This document shows positions 1 through 7,175 of a stretch of 12,992 bases of DNA, piece by piece. This DNA is from an uncultured Bacillota bacterium (lineage in GTDB: Bacteria; Bacillota_I; Bacilli_A; RF39; UBA660), in contig CAMUZJ010000026.1 in assembly GCA_947165195.1 (NCBI GenBank), positions 1-12,992 on the forward strand, written 5' to 3'. The translations under genes and the position numbers were made by a program. The notes under the pieces are model-generated. The model made no database searches and was not told the origin of the DNA. It saw only the letters and a program-made list of their open reading frames with translations. Each line of letters opens with the position of its first letter. Position 1 is the stretch's first letter.

Positions 1-1
1 T

Positions 2-616
2 GATAATATACAAATAGTAAAGAAATTTATTGAAAAAGGCAATATATTTATTATTATAACGGGCAGAAGCTTTACTAATATTAAGAAAGCAATTAATGAA
101 TTTGGTATCCCGTATAGTTATTTGGTATGCCAAGATGGAGCTAATATCTTTGATGCTCAAGATAATTGTATAAAGAGTAATCTTATTGATAAAGAAAAAG
201 CAATCCATTTATCTAAAATTTTAGAAGATAATCATTTGGAGTATTGTTATGAGTCTGCTTTTAATGATAAGGATAATATTGAAAATGCAGTAAAAATAAC
301 AGTTACTGTTTCTAATAGAGAAGAAGCTTTAATGGTTACAGAGAAATTAAAGCAGGCAGAAGAGATATATGCATATGTAAGTAGTAAGCATATTAATATT
401 ATAGATAGTTATGTCAATAAGAGTAGTGCATTAAAATATTTAGAAGAAAATGGATATATTTCCAAAGATATTACAGTAATTGGCGATGATGTTAATGACT
501 ATGAGATGTTAGAAAAATATGATGGGGTTATTATGGAAAAACATCATCCAATGTTAGATTCTTTACAAAAAAAAGAAATTCATTCTGTAGGCAAATATTT
601 GAAAAAAATTAAGTAA
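2..616 (+). CDS. Cof-type HAD-superfamily phosphatase, 3' part (5' end outside window)
   Basis: The frame is open from the left edge to a TAA at 614-616, so this is the C-terminal ~204 residues of a gene that starts outside the window. An in-frame TTG at 122 is not a believable start, because conserved HAD sequence lies before it. Visible motifs are motif II (IIITGRS, near position 52), a cap-like middle section, a motif III lysine in SSALKYLEENGY, and motif IV VIGDDVNDYEML with the metal-binding GDDxxD pattern. The nucleophile motif I (DxDGT) would lie upstream. Spacing of motifs II to IV around a middle cap matches the Cof/YidA-like type IIB HADs, cytosolic Mg-dependent phosphatases of sugar phosphates, flavin or other small phosphates. 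The substrate cannot be told from sequence. No tryptophan is present. The family call is firm; the exact role is open. Confidence 0.88.
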   Translation, partial: DNIQIVKKFIEKGNIFIIITGRSFTNIKKAINEFGIPYSYLVCQDGANIFDAQDNCIKSNLIDKEKAIHLSKILEDNHLEYCYESAFNDKDNIENAVKITVTVSNREEALMVTEKLKQAEEIYAYVSSKHINIIDSYVNKSSALKYLEENGYISKDITVIGDDVNDYEMLEKYDGVIMEKHHPMLDSLQKKEIHSVGKYLKKIK

Positions 617-640
617 TTTGCTAGAAAAATTACGTTAAAA

Positions 641-713
641 CTAGTAGTTCCTGACAAAAGAATGAAATTATTTCACTCTTTTGTCTAGAATTGCTAGTAA
701 TTTTTTATTTTTT
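641..713 (+). terminator. Long hairpin terminator after the HAD gene
   Basis: The hairpin has two stacked stems. A lower 9-bp stem joins 641-649 (CTAGTAGTT) to 689-697 (AATTGCTAG), with two G-U pairs. After a 2x2 internal loop, an upper stem of about 14 bp starts at GACAAAAGA (653-661), has one A-C mismatch, and closes with TCTTTTGTC. A T-rich tract follows at 701-713. It fits an intrinsic terminator for the upstream gene, and the downstream typA promoter begins within its T tract. Confidence 0.75.
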
Positions 714-723
714 ATGATATAAT
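691..723 (+). promoter_or_regulatory. typA promoter (extended -10)
   Basis: A perfect TATAAT lies at 718-723, preceded by TG at 715-716, giving the extended -10 form TGnTATAAT. The best -35 candidate, TTGCTA at 691-696, is 21 bp away and weak, so the TG extension probably carries recognition. The SD sequence AGAGGTG lies at 743-749, five bases before the typA ATG. Confidence 0.7.
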
Positions 724-754
724 GTAGAACGATGTTTAAGTAAGAGGTGTAAAT

Positions 755-2572
755 ATGGAAAAAAGAAACGTAGCTATTATTGCCCATGTCGATCATGGAA
801 AAACTACTTTAGTAGATGGAATATTAAAACATTCAGGAATGTTTAGAGATAACGAAGATGTTAGTAATGTATCAATGGATTCTAATGCTTTAGAAAGAGA
901 ACGTGGTATTACTATTTTAGCTAAGACAACAGCACTTGATTATAATGGAGTAAGAATTAATATTTTAGATACTCCAGGTCATGCTGATTTTGGTGGAGAA
1001 GTTGAACGTATCATGAATATGGTAGATGGTGTTATTTTAGTAGTAGATGCCTATGAAGGAGCAATGCCACAAACTAGATTTGTGCTTAAAAAAGCTTTTG
1101 AAGCAAAAGTAAAACCGATTGTTGTAATTAATAAAGTTGATAAACCAAGTGCTAGATGTAAGCAAGTAGTAGACGAAGTACTAGATTTATTTATTGAATT
1201 AGGAGCAGATGACTCACAATTAGATTTTAAAGTAATTTATGCGTCTGCTATTAATGGTACTTGTTCTTTAAGCGATGATTTATCTACACAAACTCCAGGG
1301 TTTAACGAAATATTAGATACAATATTGGAAGAAATTCCTGCACCAACTGGAAGTAAAAGTGAACCATTACAATTTCAACCTGCCTTATTAGATTATAATG
1401 AATTTGTTGGAAGAATTGGAGTAGGGCGTGTACATAATGGTACAATTAAGACTGGTGAAATGGTTACTTGTTGTAGATTAGATGGTACAACAAAACAATT
1501 TAGAATTCAAAAATTATTTGGATATTATGGATATAATCGTATTGAAATTGAACAAGCAGAAGCAGGAGATATTGTAGCTGTTGCTGGGCTTGCTGATATA
1601 TCTGTTGGAGAAACTGTATGTAATAATGATAATATTTTACCATTACCAAAATTACATATTGATGAGCCAACATTACAAATGACTTTTGGTACAAATTCAT
1701 CTCCTTTTGTAGGAAAAGATGGAAAAATAGTAACAGCAAGAAAAATAGAAGAGCGCTTATTACGCGAAACACAAAAAGATGTAAGCTTAAAAGTAGAACC
1801 TGCAACAAATGAGTCATTCTTAGTAAGTGGTCGTGGAGAACTACATTTAGGTATCTTAATTGAAAATATGCGTCGTGAGGGTTTTGAGCTAGAAGTATCT
1901 AAACCATCTGTTATTATCAAAGAAATAGATGGTCAAAAGTATGAACCATATGAAGAATTACAAATTGAAGTTCCAGAAGAAACTATGGGAAATGTTATTG
2001 AACAATTAGGTATGCGTGGTGGAAAAATGGAGAGTATGACAAATTTTGAAAATCAAGTTAGATTACTATATACCATCCCATCTCGTGGATTAATTGGATT
2101 CTCAACAGATTTTATGACCTTAACAAAAGGTTATGGAATTATGAGTCACTCTTTCAAAGAATATTTACCATATGAAAATGTTGTAATTGGAGAGCGTAAA
2201 CTAGGTGTTTTAGTATCTATGGAAAATGGATCATCTACTGCTTACTCTATTGGAAATTTAGAGGACCGTGGAGTTATGTTTATTGAACCTGGGACTGAAG
2301 TATATGAAGGTATGATAGTGGGAGAATGTAATCGTGAAAACGATTTAGCAGTTAACGTAGTAAAAGGAAAACAATTAACCAATACTCGTGCTGCAGGGTC
2401 AGATCATACAGTAGTATTAAAAAGACCTCGTCCAATTACATTAGAATATGCTCTAGAATATATTAATTCAGATGAATTGGTAGAAGTTACTCCAAACTTT
2501 ATTAGACTTAGAAAGAGAATACTAAATACAGAAGAACGTAAAAAATTTGATTCAAGAGTAAAAAATAACTAG
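755..2572 (+). CDS. typA: Translational GTPase TypA/BipA
   Basis: This is a complete 605-residue member of the TypA/BipA family, close to the usual ~610. It is an EF-G-like GTPase that binds the 70S ribosome and supports 50S assembly and growth under stress or cold. The N-terminal GTPase domain shows every G motif: AHVDHGKTT (residues 10-18), RGIT (50-53), DTPGH (72-76), NKVDKP (126-131) and a SAINGT-type G5. After it come the EF-Tu-like domain 2 (about 200-300), two EF-G-like alpha/beta domains (GRGELHLGILIENMRREG, RGLIGFSTDF) and the BipA-specific C-terminal domain containing KGKQLTNTRAAGSDH. The start at 755 is supported by AGAGGTG five bases upstream. It is probably transcribed alone, with its own extended -10 promoter and a terminator that overlaps the stop. 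It contains no tryptophan. Identification is secure. Confidence 0.98.
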   Translation: MEKRNVAIIAHVDHGKTTLVDGILKHSGMFRDNEDVSNVSMDSNALERERGITILAKTTALDYNGVRINILDTPGHADFGGEVERIMNMVDGVILVVDAYEGAMPQTRFVLKKAFEAKVKPIVVINKVDKPSARCKQVVDEVLDLFIELGADDSQLDFKVIYASAINGTCSLSDDLSTQTPGFNEILDTILEEIPAPTGSKSEPLQFQPALLDYNEFVGRIGVGRVHNGTIKTGEMVTCCRLDGTTKQFRIQKLFGYYGYNRIEIEQAEAGDIVAVAGLADISVGETVCNNDNILPLPKLHIDEPTLQMTFGTNSSPFVGKDGKIVTARKIEERLLRETQKDVSLKVEPATNESFLVSGRGELHLGILIENMRREGFELEVSKPSVIIKEIDGQKYEPYEELQIEVPEETMGNVIEQLGMRGGKMESMTNFENQVRLLYTIPSRGLIGFSTDFMTLTKGYGIMSHSFKEYLPYENVVIGERKLGVLVSMENGSSTAYSIGNLEDRGVMFIEPGTEVYEGMIVGECNRENDLAVNVVKGKQLTNTRAAGSDHTVVLKRPRPITLEYALEYINSDELVEVTPNFIRLRKRILNTEERKKFDSRVKNN

Positions 2573-2587
2573 AAATAGTTATTTTTT
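2561..2587 (+). terminator. typA terminator overlapping the stop codon
   Basis: AAAAATAACT (2561-2570) pairs with AGTTATTTTT (2577-2586) around a six-base loop. The 3' arm merges into the T run. The TAG stop (2570-2572) lies at the top of the stem. The stem is AT-rich and so weak, but its placement is right for an intrinsic terminator. Confidence 0.6.
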
Positions 2588-2589
2588 AA

Positions 2590-2617
2590 TTTACAATTTT
2601 TTTTTATTTGCTATAAT
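2590..2617 (+). promoter_or_regulatory. Promoter of the membrane-protein gene
   Basis: TTTACA (2590-2595) and TATAAT (2612-2617) are separated by 16 bp. A TG at 2609-2610 makes it an extended -10 (TGcTATAAT). The SD sequence AGAGGTG at 2631-2637 follows. Confidence 0.75.
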
Positions 2618-2645
2618 GTAGGTAGAGGATAGAGGTGTGTTGGCA

Positions 2646-3335
2646 ATGAGTAAACGAAAAAAAGCAAAAGAAGAAGCAGAAAAATTAGTTCGTACTCAAG
2701 TCTTAAATATAGATGAATTACGAAAAGTAGTAAAATATGAAAAAAAAATTAGTAAAAAACCGGCTTTAATATGCGCTGTTTTAGGTACCTTTATGTTGGC
2801 AATAGGTACTACATTACAAGGTGTTATAGTTTATAATGATAAAAATGAGACAATTCAATATTCAGAAAGAAAAATACTTGATGATGAAGTGATTACACCT
2901 ACTAAAACAGAAGTATCTACTTCTTTAACTTGTTATTTGAGCTCACAAGGAAATGCAAATGGTACCAATTATGAATCTCATTTTACCTATAACTTTGTAG
3001 ATGATAAGTTAAAAGGGGCAACAAAAATATTTCTACTTGATAAAATTTTAGAAAATCCTTTAGGAGAACAATCTATGACTAATTTATATGTTGCCTATCA
3101 AGGATTTGAAAAAAATGTTATTCCAGGGATTAGTATTAAAACATCTCCAAGGGGAGATTATGGTTTTCAAGTTACTACGCAGATTGATTTAACAAAATTA
3201 AATATGTCAATGGTACCTGAAAATTATCAAAATAATCCACAAGTTAGAGTAGACTTTATGCTAGATACCGATTCTAAAACTGTAAAGACTACTGCCGAAT
3301 CTTCTGGATATATCTGTACTTTTAACCAAAATTAA
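2646..3335 (+). CDS. Single-pass membrane protein with extracytoplasmic domain, unknown function
   Basis: I do not recognise this 229-residue protein. Upstream GTG (2637) and TTG (2640) codons are in frame, but the SD AGAGGTG (2631-2637) is eight bases from the ATG at 2646, so that start is preferred. The layout is a short, very basic, lysine-rich cytoplasmic segment with coiled-coil-like charge (residues 1-38), one hydrophobic helix (about 39-63), and an outside domain of about 165 residues. The positive N-terminus predicts the N-in orientation. The outside part holds two cysteines, C96 (TSLTCYLSS) and C224 near the C-terminus, which could form a disulfide. Its alternating pattern suggests a mostly beta domain, loosely like small Bacillota lipoproteins of the YehR/DUF1307 kind; that resemblance is only an impression. 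There is no lipobox and no sortase motif. It has its own promoter and shares a terminator with rpmB on the other strand. Confidence 0.85.
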   Translation: MSKRKKAKEEAEKLVRTQVLNIDELRKVVKYEKKISKKPALICAVLGTFMLAIGTTLQGVIVYNDKNETIQYSERKILDDEVITPTKTEVSTSLTCYLSSQGNANGTNYESHFTYNFVDDKLKGATKIFLLDKILENPLGEQSMTNLYVAYQGFEKNVIPGISIKTSPRGDYGFQVTTQIDLTKLNMSMVPENYQNNPQVRVDFMLDTDSKTVKTTAESSGYICTFNQN

Positions 3336-3350
3336 AGAAAAAGACAAAAT

Positions 3351-3380
3351 AAAAACTGCATATCATTATGCAGCTTTTTT
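3351..3380. terminator. Bidirectional terminator between the membrane-protein gene and rpmB
   Basis: CTGCATA (3356-3362) and TATGCAG (3367-3373) form a perfect 7-bp stem with loop TCAT. It is flanked by A5 on the left (3351-3355) and T6 on the right (3375-3380), so either strand gives a hairpin followed by U residues. It serves the plus-strand gene ending at 3335 and the minus-strand rpmB, whose stop (3366-3368) falls in the loop. Confidence 0.85.
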
Positions 3381-3545
3381 ACTCTTTAATAAAGTTCTTT
3401 TTTCTTTTGTTGATAATCTAACTTTAGATCCATCATCAAGTCTATAAACTTGTAAGTTTAAATTTTGTCTTGTTTTTGTAGCGTTTAAAGCATGTGATCT
3501 TTTGTTTTTTACATTACCAACTCTATTTGATACATTAACTGCCAT
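3366..3545 (-). CDS. rpmB: 50S ribosomal protein L28 (zinc-free form)
   Basis: This short minus-strand gene has 59 codons, with ATG at 3545-3543 and TAA at 3368-3366. The product shows the L28 signature: a GN...KRSHALNATK stretch (about residues 10-24), then NLNLQVYRL, a small DDGSKVRLS beta-hairpin and a lysine-rich tail. This basic protein sits on the large ribosomal subunit near the 23S rRNA. A strong SD, AAGGAGG (plus-strand 3554-3560), lies eight bases before the start. It has its own promoter, and its tail is encoded inside the shared terminator hairpin. The N-terminus lacks the CxxT/CxxC-type cysteines seen in many L28 proteins and is about two residues shorter there, so it is a C-minus form that cannot bind zinc. 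The family call is strong from the central motif. No other L28 copy is visible in the window. Confidence 0.92.
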   Translation of the reverse strand: MAVNVSNRVGNVKNKRSHALNATKTRQNLNLQVYRLDDGSKVRLSTKEKRTLLKSKKAA

Positions 3546-3582
3546 TTCTAATTCCTCCTTTGGTTTTCGCGTCTGCTTTATA

Positions 3583-3611
3583 ACTTTAACATAAAAATAT
3601 TAGAAAGTCAA
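3583..3611 (-). promoter_or_regulatory. rpmB promoter (minus strand)
   Basis: Read on the minus strand, TTGACT (plus 3606-3611) is followed by a 17-bp spacer and TAAAGT (plus 3583-3588). A TG one base before the hexamer gives an extended -10. The short leader then runs to the AAGGAGG ribosome site. Confidence 0.7.
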
Positions 3612-3628
3612 ATAAAAACCCTTATTTT

Positions 3629-3701
3629 ATAGGCATTGAAATATAATTTTAAAAAAAATAAGTTCTTTTTTTAACTAATAAATTATATTCTGATAGCCTA
3701 T
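3629..3701. repeat. Imperfect AT-rich inverted repeat between divergent rpmB and dnaE promoters
   Basis: Three nested complementary arm pairs share one centre: ATAGGC (3629-3634) with GCCTAT (3696-3701), AATATAATTT (3640-3649) with AAATTATATT (3680-3689), and A7 (3651-3657) with T7 (3666-3672), with an eight-base loop. Internal loops separate the stems. It lies mostly upstream of both predicted transcript starts, so it would act as DNA (curvature, cruciform, UP-element or operator) rather than RNA. Part of the match may be chance in AT-rich sequence. Confidence 0.5.
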
Positions 3702-3705
3702 TTTA

Positions 3706-3714
3706 TGATAGAAT
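3706..3714 (+). promoter_or_regulatory. dnaE operon promoter (extended -10)
   Basis: TG (3706-3707), one base, then TAGAAT (3709-3714) forms an extended -10 with a 5/6 hexamer. No good -35 is present at 17 bp; TTCTGA at 3688-3693 is a weak candidate with a 15-bp spacer. The transcript would have a very short leader containing GAGGAGG (3724-3730). Confidence 0.55.
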
Positions 3715-3736
3715 ATGGAGGAAGAGGAGGTATATG

Positions 3737-6688
3737 ATGTTTATTCCTTTATATAACAAAAGCAACTATACTTTATTGTCATCCTTATTAACAGTAGATG
3801 ATATTATCTCCTACGCTTGTAATAATAGACTAAATCAAATAGCAATCGTTGATACTAATATGTATGCTACTATGGAATTTATTAAAAAGTGCGAAAAACA
3901 AAATATAAAACCTATTATCGGATTAGAAGTTATTTTAGAAAATTTTCATGTTGTTTTATTTGCTAAAAATTATAGTGGTTATCAATCATTAATCAAATTA
4001 TCTAGTATTCAAAATGAAAGATTAGTAGATTTAGATTCTTTAAAAACATATAGTAAAGATGTAATTACTATTGTTCCATATTCTTATAAAGAAAATTTTA
4101 TAGAACTTTCTAATATTTATTTAGAAATCTATTTAGGCTTTTCAAATCTAATAGAAGAAAAAGAAGCTCTTTCCATTACAGAAAATATAGTTTTTTTTAG
4201 AGAAAATTTGTATTTAGAAGAAGATGATGAAGAATTATTACCATATTTGTATCGAATTCGTGATGGGAAGACTATTACGGATGAAGTTAAGTATGATATC
4301 AAAAATCATCAAATGAATGAACTATCTATAAAAAAATATAGTAGTACTACTGGTTTAGATAATACAAAAGTAATCGCTGATTCTTGTCATTTAGTATTTC
4401 CTCCAAGTAAGTTATTGCTACCAATTTATGAATGTGAAAATCCTTCTACTTATTTATTTGAATTATGTAAAGTAGGATTAAATAAGAGACTAGATGGAAA
4501 AGTATCAGAAGAGTATCGTAAAAGACTATCTTATGAATTACAAATTATTGTTGATATGGGATTTTCTAATTATTTTTTAGTAGTTTATGATTTTATTAAA
4601 TTTGCTAAAAAAAGTGGAATTTTAGTAGGACCTGGAAGAGGATCTGGAGCTGGATCTTTAGTTGCTTATTCTTTAGGTATTACGGATATTGATCCTATTA
4701 AGTACGATTTATTATTCGAAAGATTCTTAAATCCAGAGAGAAAAACAATGCCAGATATTGATACGGATTTTCCAGATAATAGAAGAGATGAAGTAATTGA
4801 TTATGTTAGAAAAAAATATGGAGATAGAAGAGTTTGTGGAATTGTAACTTTTGGAACGTTAGGGGCAAAACAAGTATTACGAGATGTGGCAAGAGTTTTA
4901 AATGTACCTACTTATAAAGTAGATGGTATATCTAAGATGATACCAGCTTTTACCAAAGATAAACTAGAAGACATTTATAAGAGTAATCCTACTTTTAAAG
5001 CAAGAATAGACTCTGATTTATCTCTTTCTAATATGTATAAAATAGCTATAAAATTAGAAGGATTTCCAAGACATACTTCTTCTCATGCAGCTGGTATTGT
5101 GATGAGTCAAGTAGATTTAGATGAAGTTATTCCTTTAACAGTAGGAGATGGAATGTACTTGTCTAGTTATACTATGGAATATTTAGAAGAATTTGGTCTT
5201 TTGAAAATGGATTTTTTAGGATTAAAAAACTTAACCATAATTGATAATATATTAAAAGATATTTATACATTAACTAATGAAAAAATAGACTTTTCCTTAA
5301 TTCCTTTAGATGATAAAAAAACATTACAAGTATTTGAAGAAGCTAATACTAGTGGTATTTTTCAATTTGAATCTGTTGGTATGAGAAATTTTCTTAGAAG
5401 ATTAAGACCAAATACGTTTGAAGATATATTTGCAGCTATTGCTTTATTTAGACCTGGAGCTGCTGTAAATATAGATTCTTATATTCGAAGAAGGCATGGA
5501 GAAGAGAAAATAACTTATTTAGATTCATCCTTAGAAAGTATAACTAAAAATACTTATGGAATATTAGTATATCAAGAACAAATTATGCAATTAGCTAATT
5601 TGTACGCATCCTATACCCTTGGAGAAGCAGATATTCTAAGAAGAGCTATGTCTAAGAAAAAAGTTGAACTATTACAAAGTGAAGAAGAAAAATTTATAAA
5701 GAAAAGTATGGAGAAGGGTCATACCAAAGAACAAGCTAAGAATATTTTTCAATTAGTTTTAAATTTTGCTGGATATGGATTTAACAGGTCTCACTCTGTT
5801 GCCTATTCTTTAATAGCGTATAAAATGGCTTATTTAAAATGTCATTATCCAACTATCTTTTTTGCAGCAATTCTTACCAATATAATTGGAAGTGAATCAA
5901 AAACTCATGAATATATAATGGAAGCAAAAGCTAATAATATAGAAATAGTAAAGCCTACTATTTCTGAAAGTGAATCCAGATATATTGTAAAAAATAATAA
6001 AATTATTTATCCAATTTCCAATATAAAATCAATAGGAACGGTTGTATCTGAACAAATTAACAATGCGAAAGCTTCTGGTCCTTTTGCAGATATCTATGAT
6101 TGTATTAGTAGATTGTATTTAAACGGAGTAGGAAAGAAAACAATGGAGACCTTAATCATTGCAGATACGTTTAAAGAGTTTGGCTATAATCGAGCAACTC
6201 TAATATTTAATTTAGATAATTTATACAATTATGCAGAACTTACTAAAGATATAGATTCATCATTAGTAATAAAGCCTGAAATAGAATATCAAAAAGATTA
6301 TTCGAATGACATATTATTAGAAAAAGAAAAAGAAGTATTTGGTTTTTATTTAACATCTCATCCAACAACTATATATCAAAAAGATAACCCATATTGTATT
6401 CCTTTGAATCAAATTAGTGATAACCTCCAAAAGAAAGTTGATACACTTATTTTAGTAGATAAAGTAAAGGTAATTACAACTAAAAAAGGAGATAAAATGT
6501 CCTTTATAACTGGAAGCGATGAAACTTCTACTATGGAATATACTTTATTTCCTAGTACGTATAATCATTATCCAGATATTGTAGTAGGAGATTTACTAAA
6601 AGTGCGAGGGGTTGTTGAGAAAAGATTAGATCAAATTCAAATTATTGTAGAAAAAATAAAAAGATTAAGAGGGGAAGAAAATGTTTAA
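3737..6688 (+). CDS. dnaE: DNA polymerase III alpha subunit, short DnaE type
   Basis: This C-family replicative polymerase is 983 residues from the second of two adjacent ATGs (3734, 3737). The second is chosen because GAGGAGG ends at 3730, giving a six-base gap. Visible parts: an N-terminal PHP domain (about 1-180); the polymerase core with GPGRGSGAGS (from residue 298) and the catalytic pair in PDIDTDF (D340, D342), plus the third aspartate D492 in KMDFLGLKNLT; the RPG and YQEQIM motifs; NFAGYGFNRSHSVAYS; a helix-hairpin-helix around GVGKKTMETL (about 793); and an OB fold (about 900-980). It aligns along its length with Bacillus DnaE, which is about 1115 residues, and lacks the E. coli tau-binding tail. 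In such organisms DnaE usually extends primers and hands over to PolC; PolC is not in this window. The PHP metal-ligand histidines are gone (FIPLYNKSNY, VDTNMYA), so this domain is probably inactive. First gene of a four-gene operon; it overlaps lspA by eight bases. Confidence 0.97.
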   Translation: MFIPLYNKSNYTLLSSLLTVDDIISYACNNRLNQIAIVDTNMYATMEFIKKCEKQNIKPIIGLEVILENFHVVLFAKNYSGYQSLIKLSSIQNERLVDLDSLKTYSKDVITIVPYSYKENFIELSNIYLEIYLGFSNLIEEKEALSITENIVFFRENLYLEEDDEELLPYLYRIRDGKTITDEVKYDIKNHQMNELSIKKYSSTTGLDNTKVIADSCHLVFPPSKLLLPIYECENPSTYLFELCKVGLNKRLDGKVSEEYRKRLSYELQIIVDMGFSNYFLVVYDFIKFAKKSGILVGPGRGSGAGSLVAYSLGITDIDPIKYDLLFERFLNPERKTMPDIDTDFPDNRRDEVIDYVRKKYGDRRVCGIVTFGTLGAKQVLRDVARVLNVPTYKVDGISKMIPAFTKDKLEDIYKSNPTFKARIDSDLSLSNMYKIAIKLEGFPRHTSSHAAGIVMSQVDLDEVIPLTVGDGMYLSSYTMEYLEEFGLLKMDFLGLKNLTIIDNILKDIYTLTNEKIDFSLIPLDDKKTLQVFEEANTSGIFQFESVGMRNFLRRLRPNTFEDIFAAIALFRPGAAVNIDSYIRRRHGEEKITYLDSSLESITKNTYGILVYQEQIMQLANLYASYTLGEADILRRAMSKKKVELLQSEEEKFIKKSMEKGHTKEQAKNIFQLVLNFAGYGFNRSHSVAYSLIAYKMAYLKCHYPTIFFAAILTNIIGSESKTHEYIMEAKANNIEIVKPTISESESRYIVKNNKIIYPISNIKSIGTVVSEQINNAKASGPFADIYDCISRLYLNGVGKKTMETLIIADTFKEFGYNRATLIFNLDNLYNYAELTKDIDSSLVIKPEIEYQKDYSNDILLEKEKEVFGFYLTSHPTTIYQKDNPYCIPLNQISDNLQKKVDTLILVDKVKVITTKKGDKMSFITGSDETSTMEYTLFPSTYNHYPDIVVGDLLKVRGVVEKRLDQIQIIVEKIKRLRGEENV

Positions 6689-7175
6689 AAAAAATGAAAT
6701 AATTGTTTATAGTATTGGCCTTTTTACTATTTTACTAGATCAATTGACAAAATTTTTGGTAATGAAAAATATGGATATAGCAAAAGAGGTTTCCATTATT
6801 CCAAACTTTTTATCTCTTTTTTATGTAGAAAATACAGGAGCAGCTTTTAGTAGTTTTTTAAATCAGCAATTATTTTTAATAATCATTAGTATTCTTTTTT
6901 TAGTAGTTCTTATTATTTTGATAAGAAAAGAGAAATATACTACTATTTTTTCTCATATTTCTTTAGGAATATTACTGGGAGGAATGATAGGTAATTTAAT
7001 AGACAGGCTATTTTTAGGGGCAGTAGTAGATTTTATATCTGTAACAATTTTTGGATATAAGTTTGCAGTATTTAATATTGCTGATATGGGAATTACTTGT
7101 GGAGTTGCAATTTACTTGATTTCTTGTATAATAATGGAAATAAAAAAAGAAGAGGAGAAAAATAATGGATGTTAA
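6681..7175 (+). CDS. lspA: Lipoprotein signal peptidase (signal peptidase II)
   Basis: This 164-residue polytopic membrane aspartyl protease cleaves the signal peptide of prolipoproteins after the lipobox cysteine has been diacylated. Four hydrophobic helices are visible (about 7-28, 63-82, 88-106 and 127-152). Family motifs are LDQLTK (19-24), VENTGAAFS (49-57), GNLIDRL...VVDF with catalytic D117, and FNIADMGI with catalytic D135. Length and topology are normal. The start overlaps the end of dnaE by eight bases, with SD AGAGGGG inside the last dnaE codons, so translation is probably coupled. The C-terminus is a short charged cytoplasmic tail, and its last codons overlap the next gene by eleven bases. 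Identification is secure. Confidence 0.98.
   Translation: MFKKNEIIVYSIGLFTILLDQLTKFLVMKNMDIAKEVSIIPNFLSLFYVENTGAAFSSFLNQQLFLIIISILFLVVLIILIRKEKYTTIFSHISLGILLGGMIGNLIDRLFLGAVVDFISVTIFGYKFAVFNIADMGITCGVAIYLISCIIMEIKKEEEKNNGC

Noticed and set aside
641..713. T-box or other riboswitch before typA
   Set aside because: No T-box consensus or known aptamer is recognisable; the structure is a simple two-stem hairpin and the typA promoter starts after it, so it is not in the typA leader.
1500..1920. Two minus-strand reading frames inside typA
   Set aside because: They lie antisense to strongly conserved TypA sequence, have low-complexity products (runs of L, F, Q, S) and no ribosome site.
6743..6748. 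Perfect TTGACA -35 hexamer inside lspA
   Set aside because: It encodes part of the conserved DQLTK motif, and no acceptable -10 lies 16-18 bases downstream.
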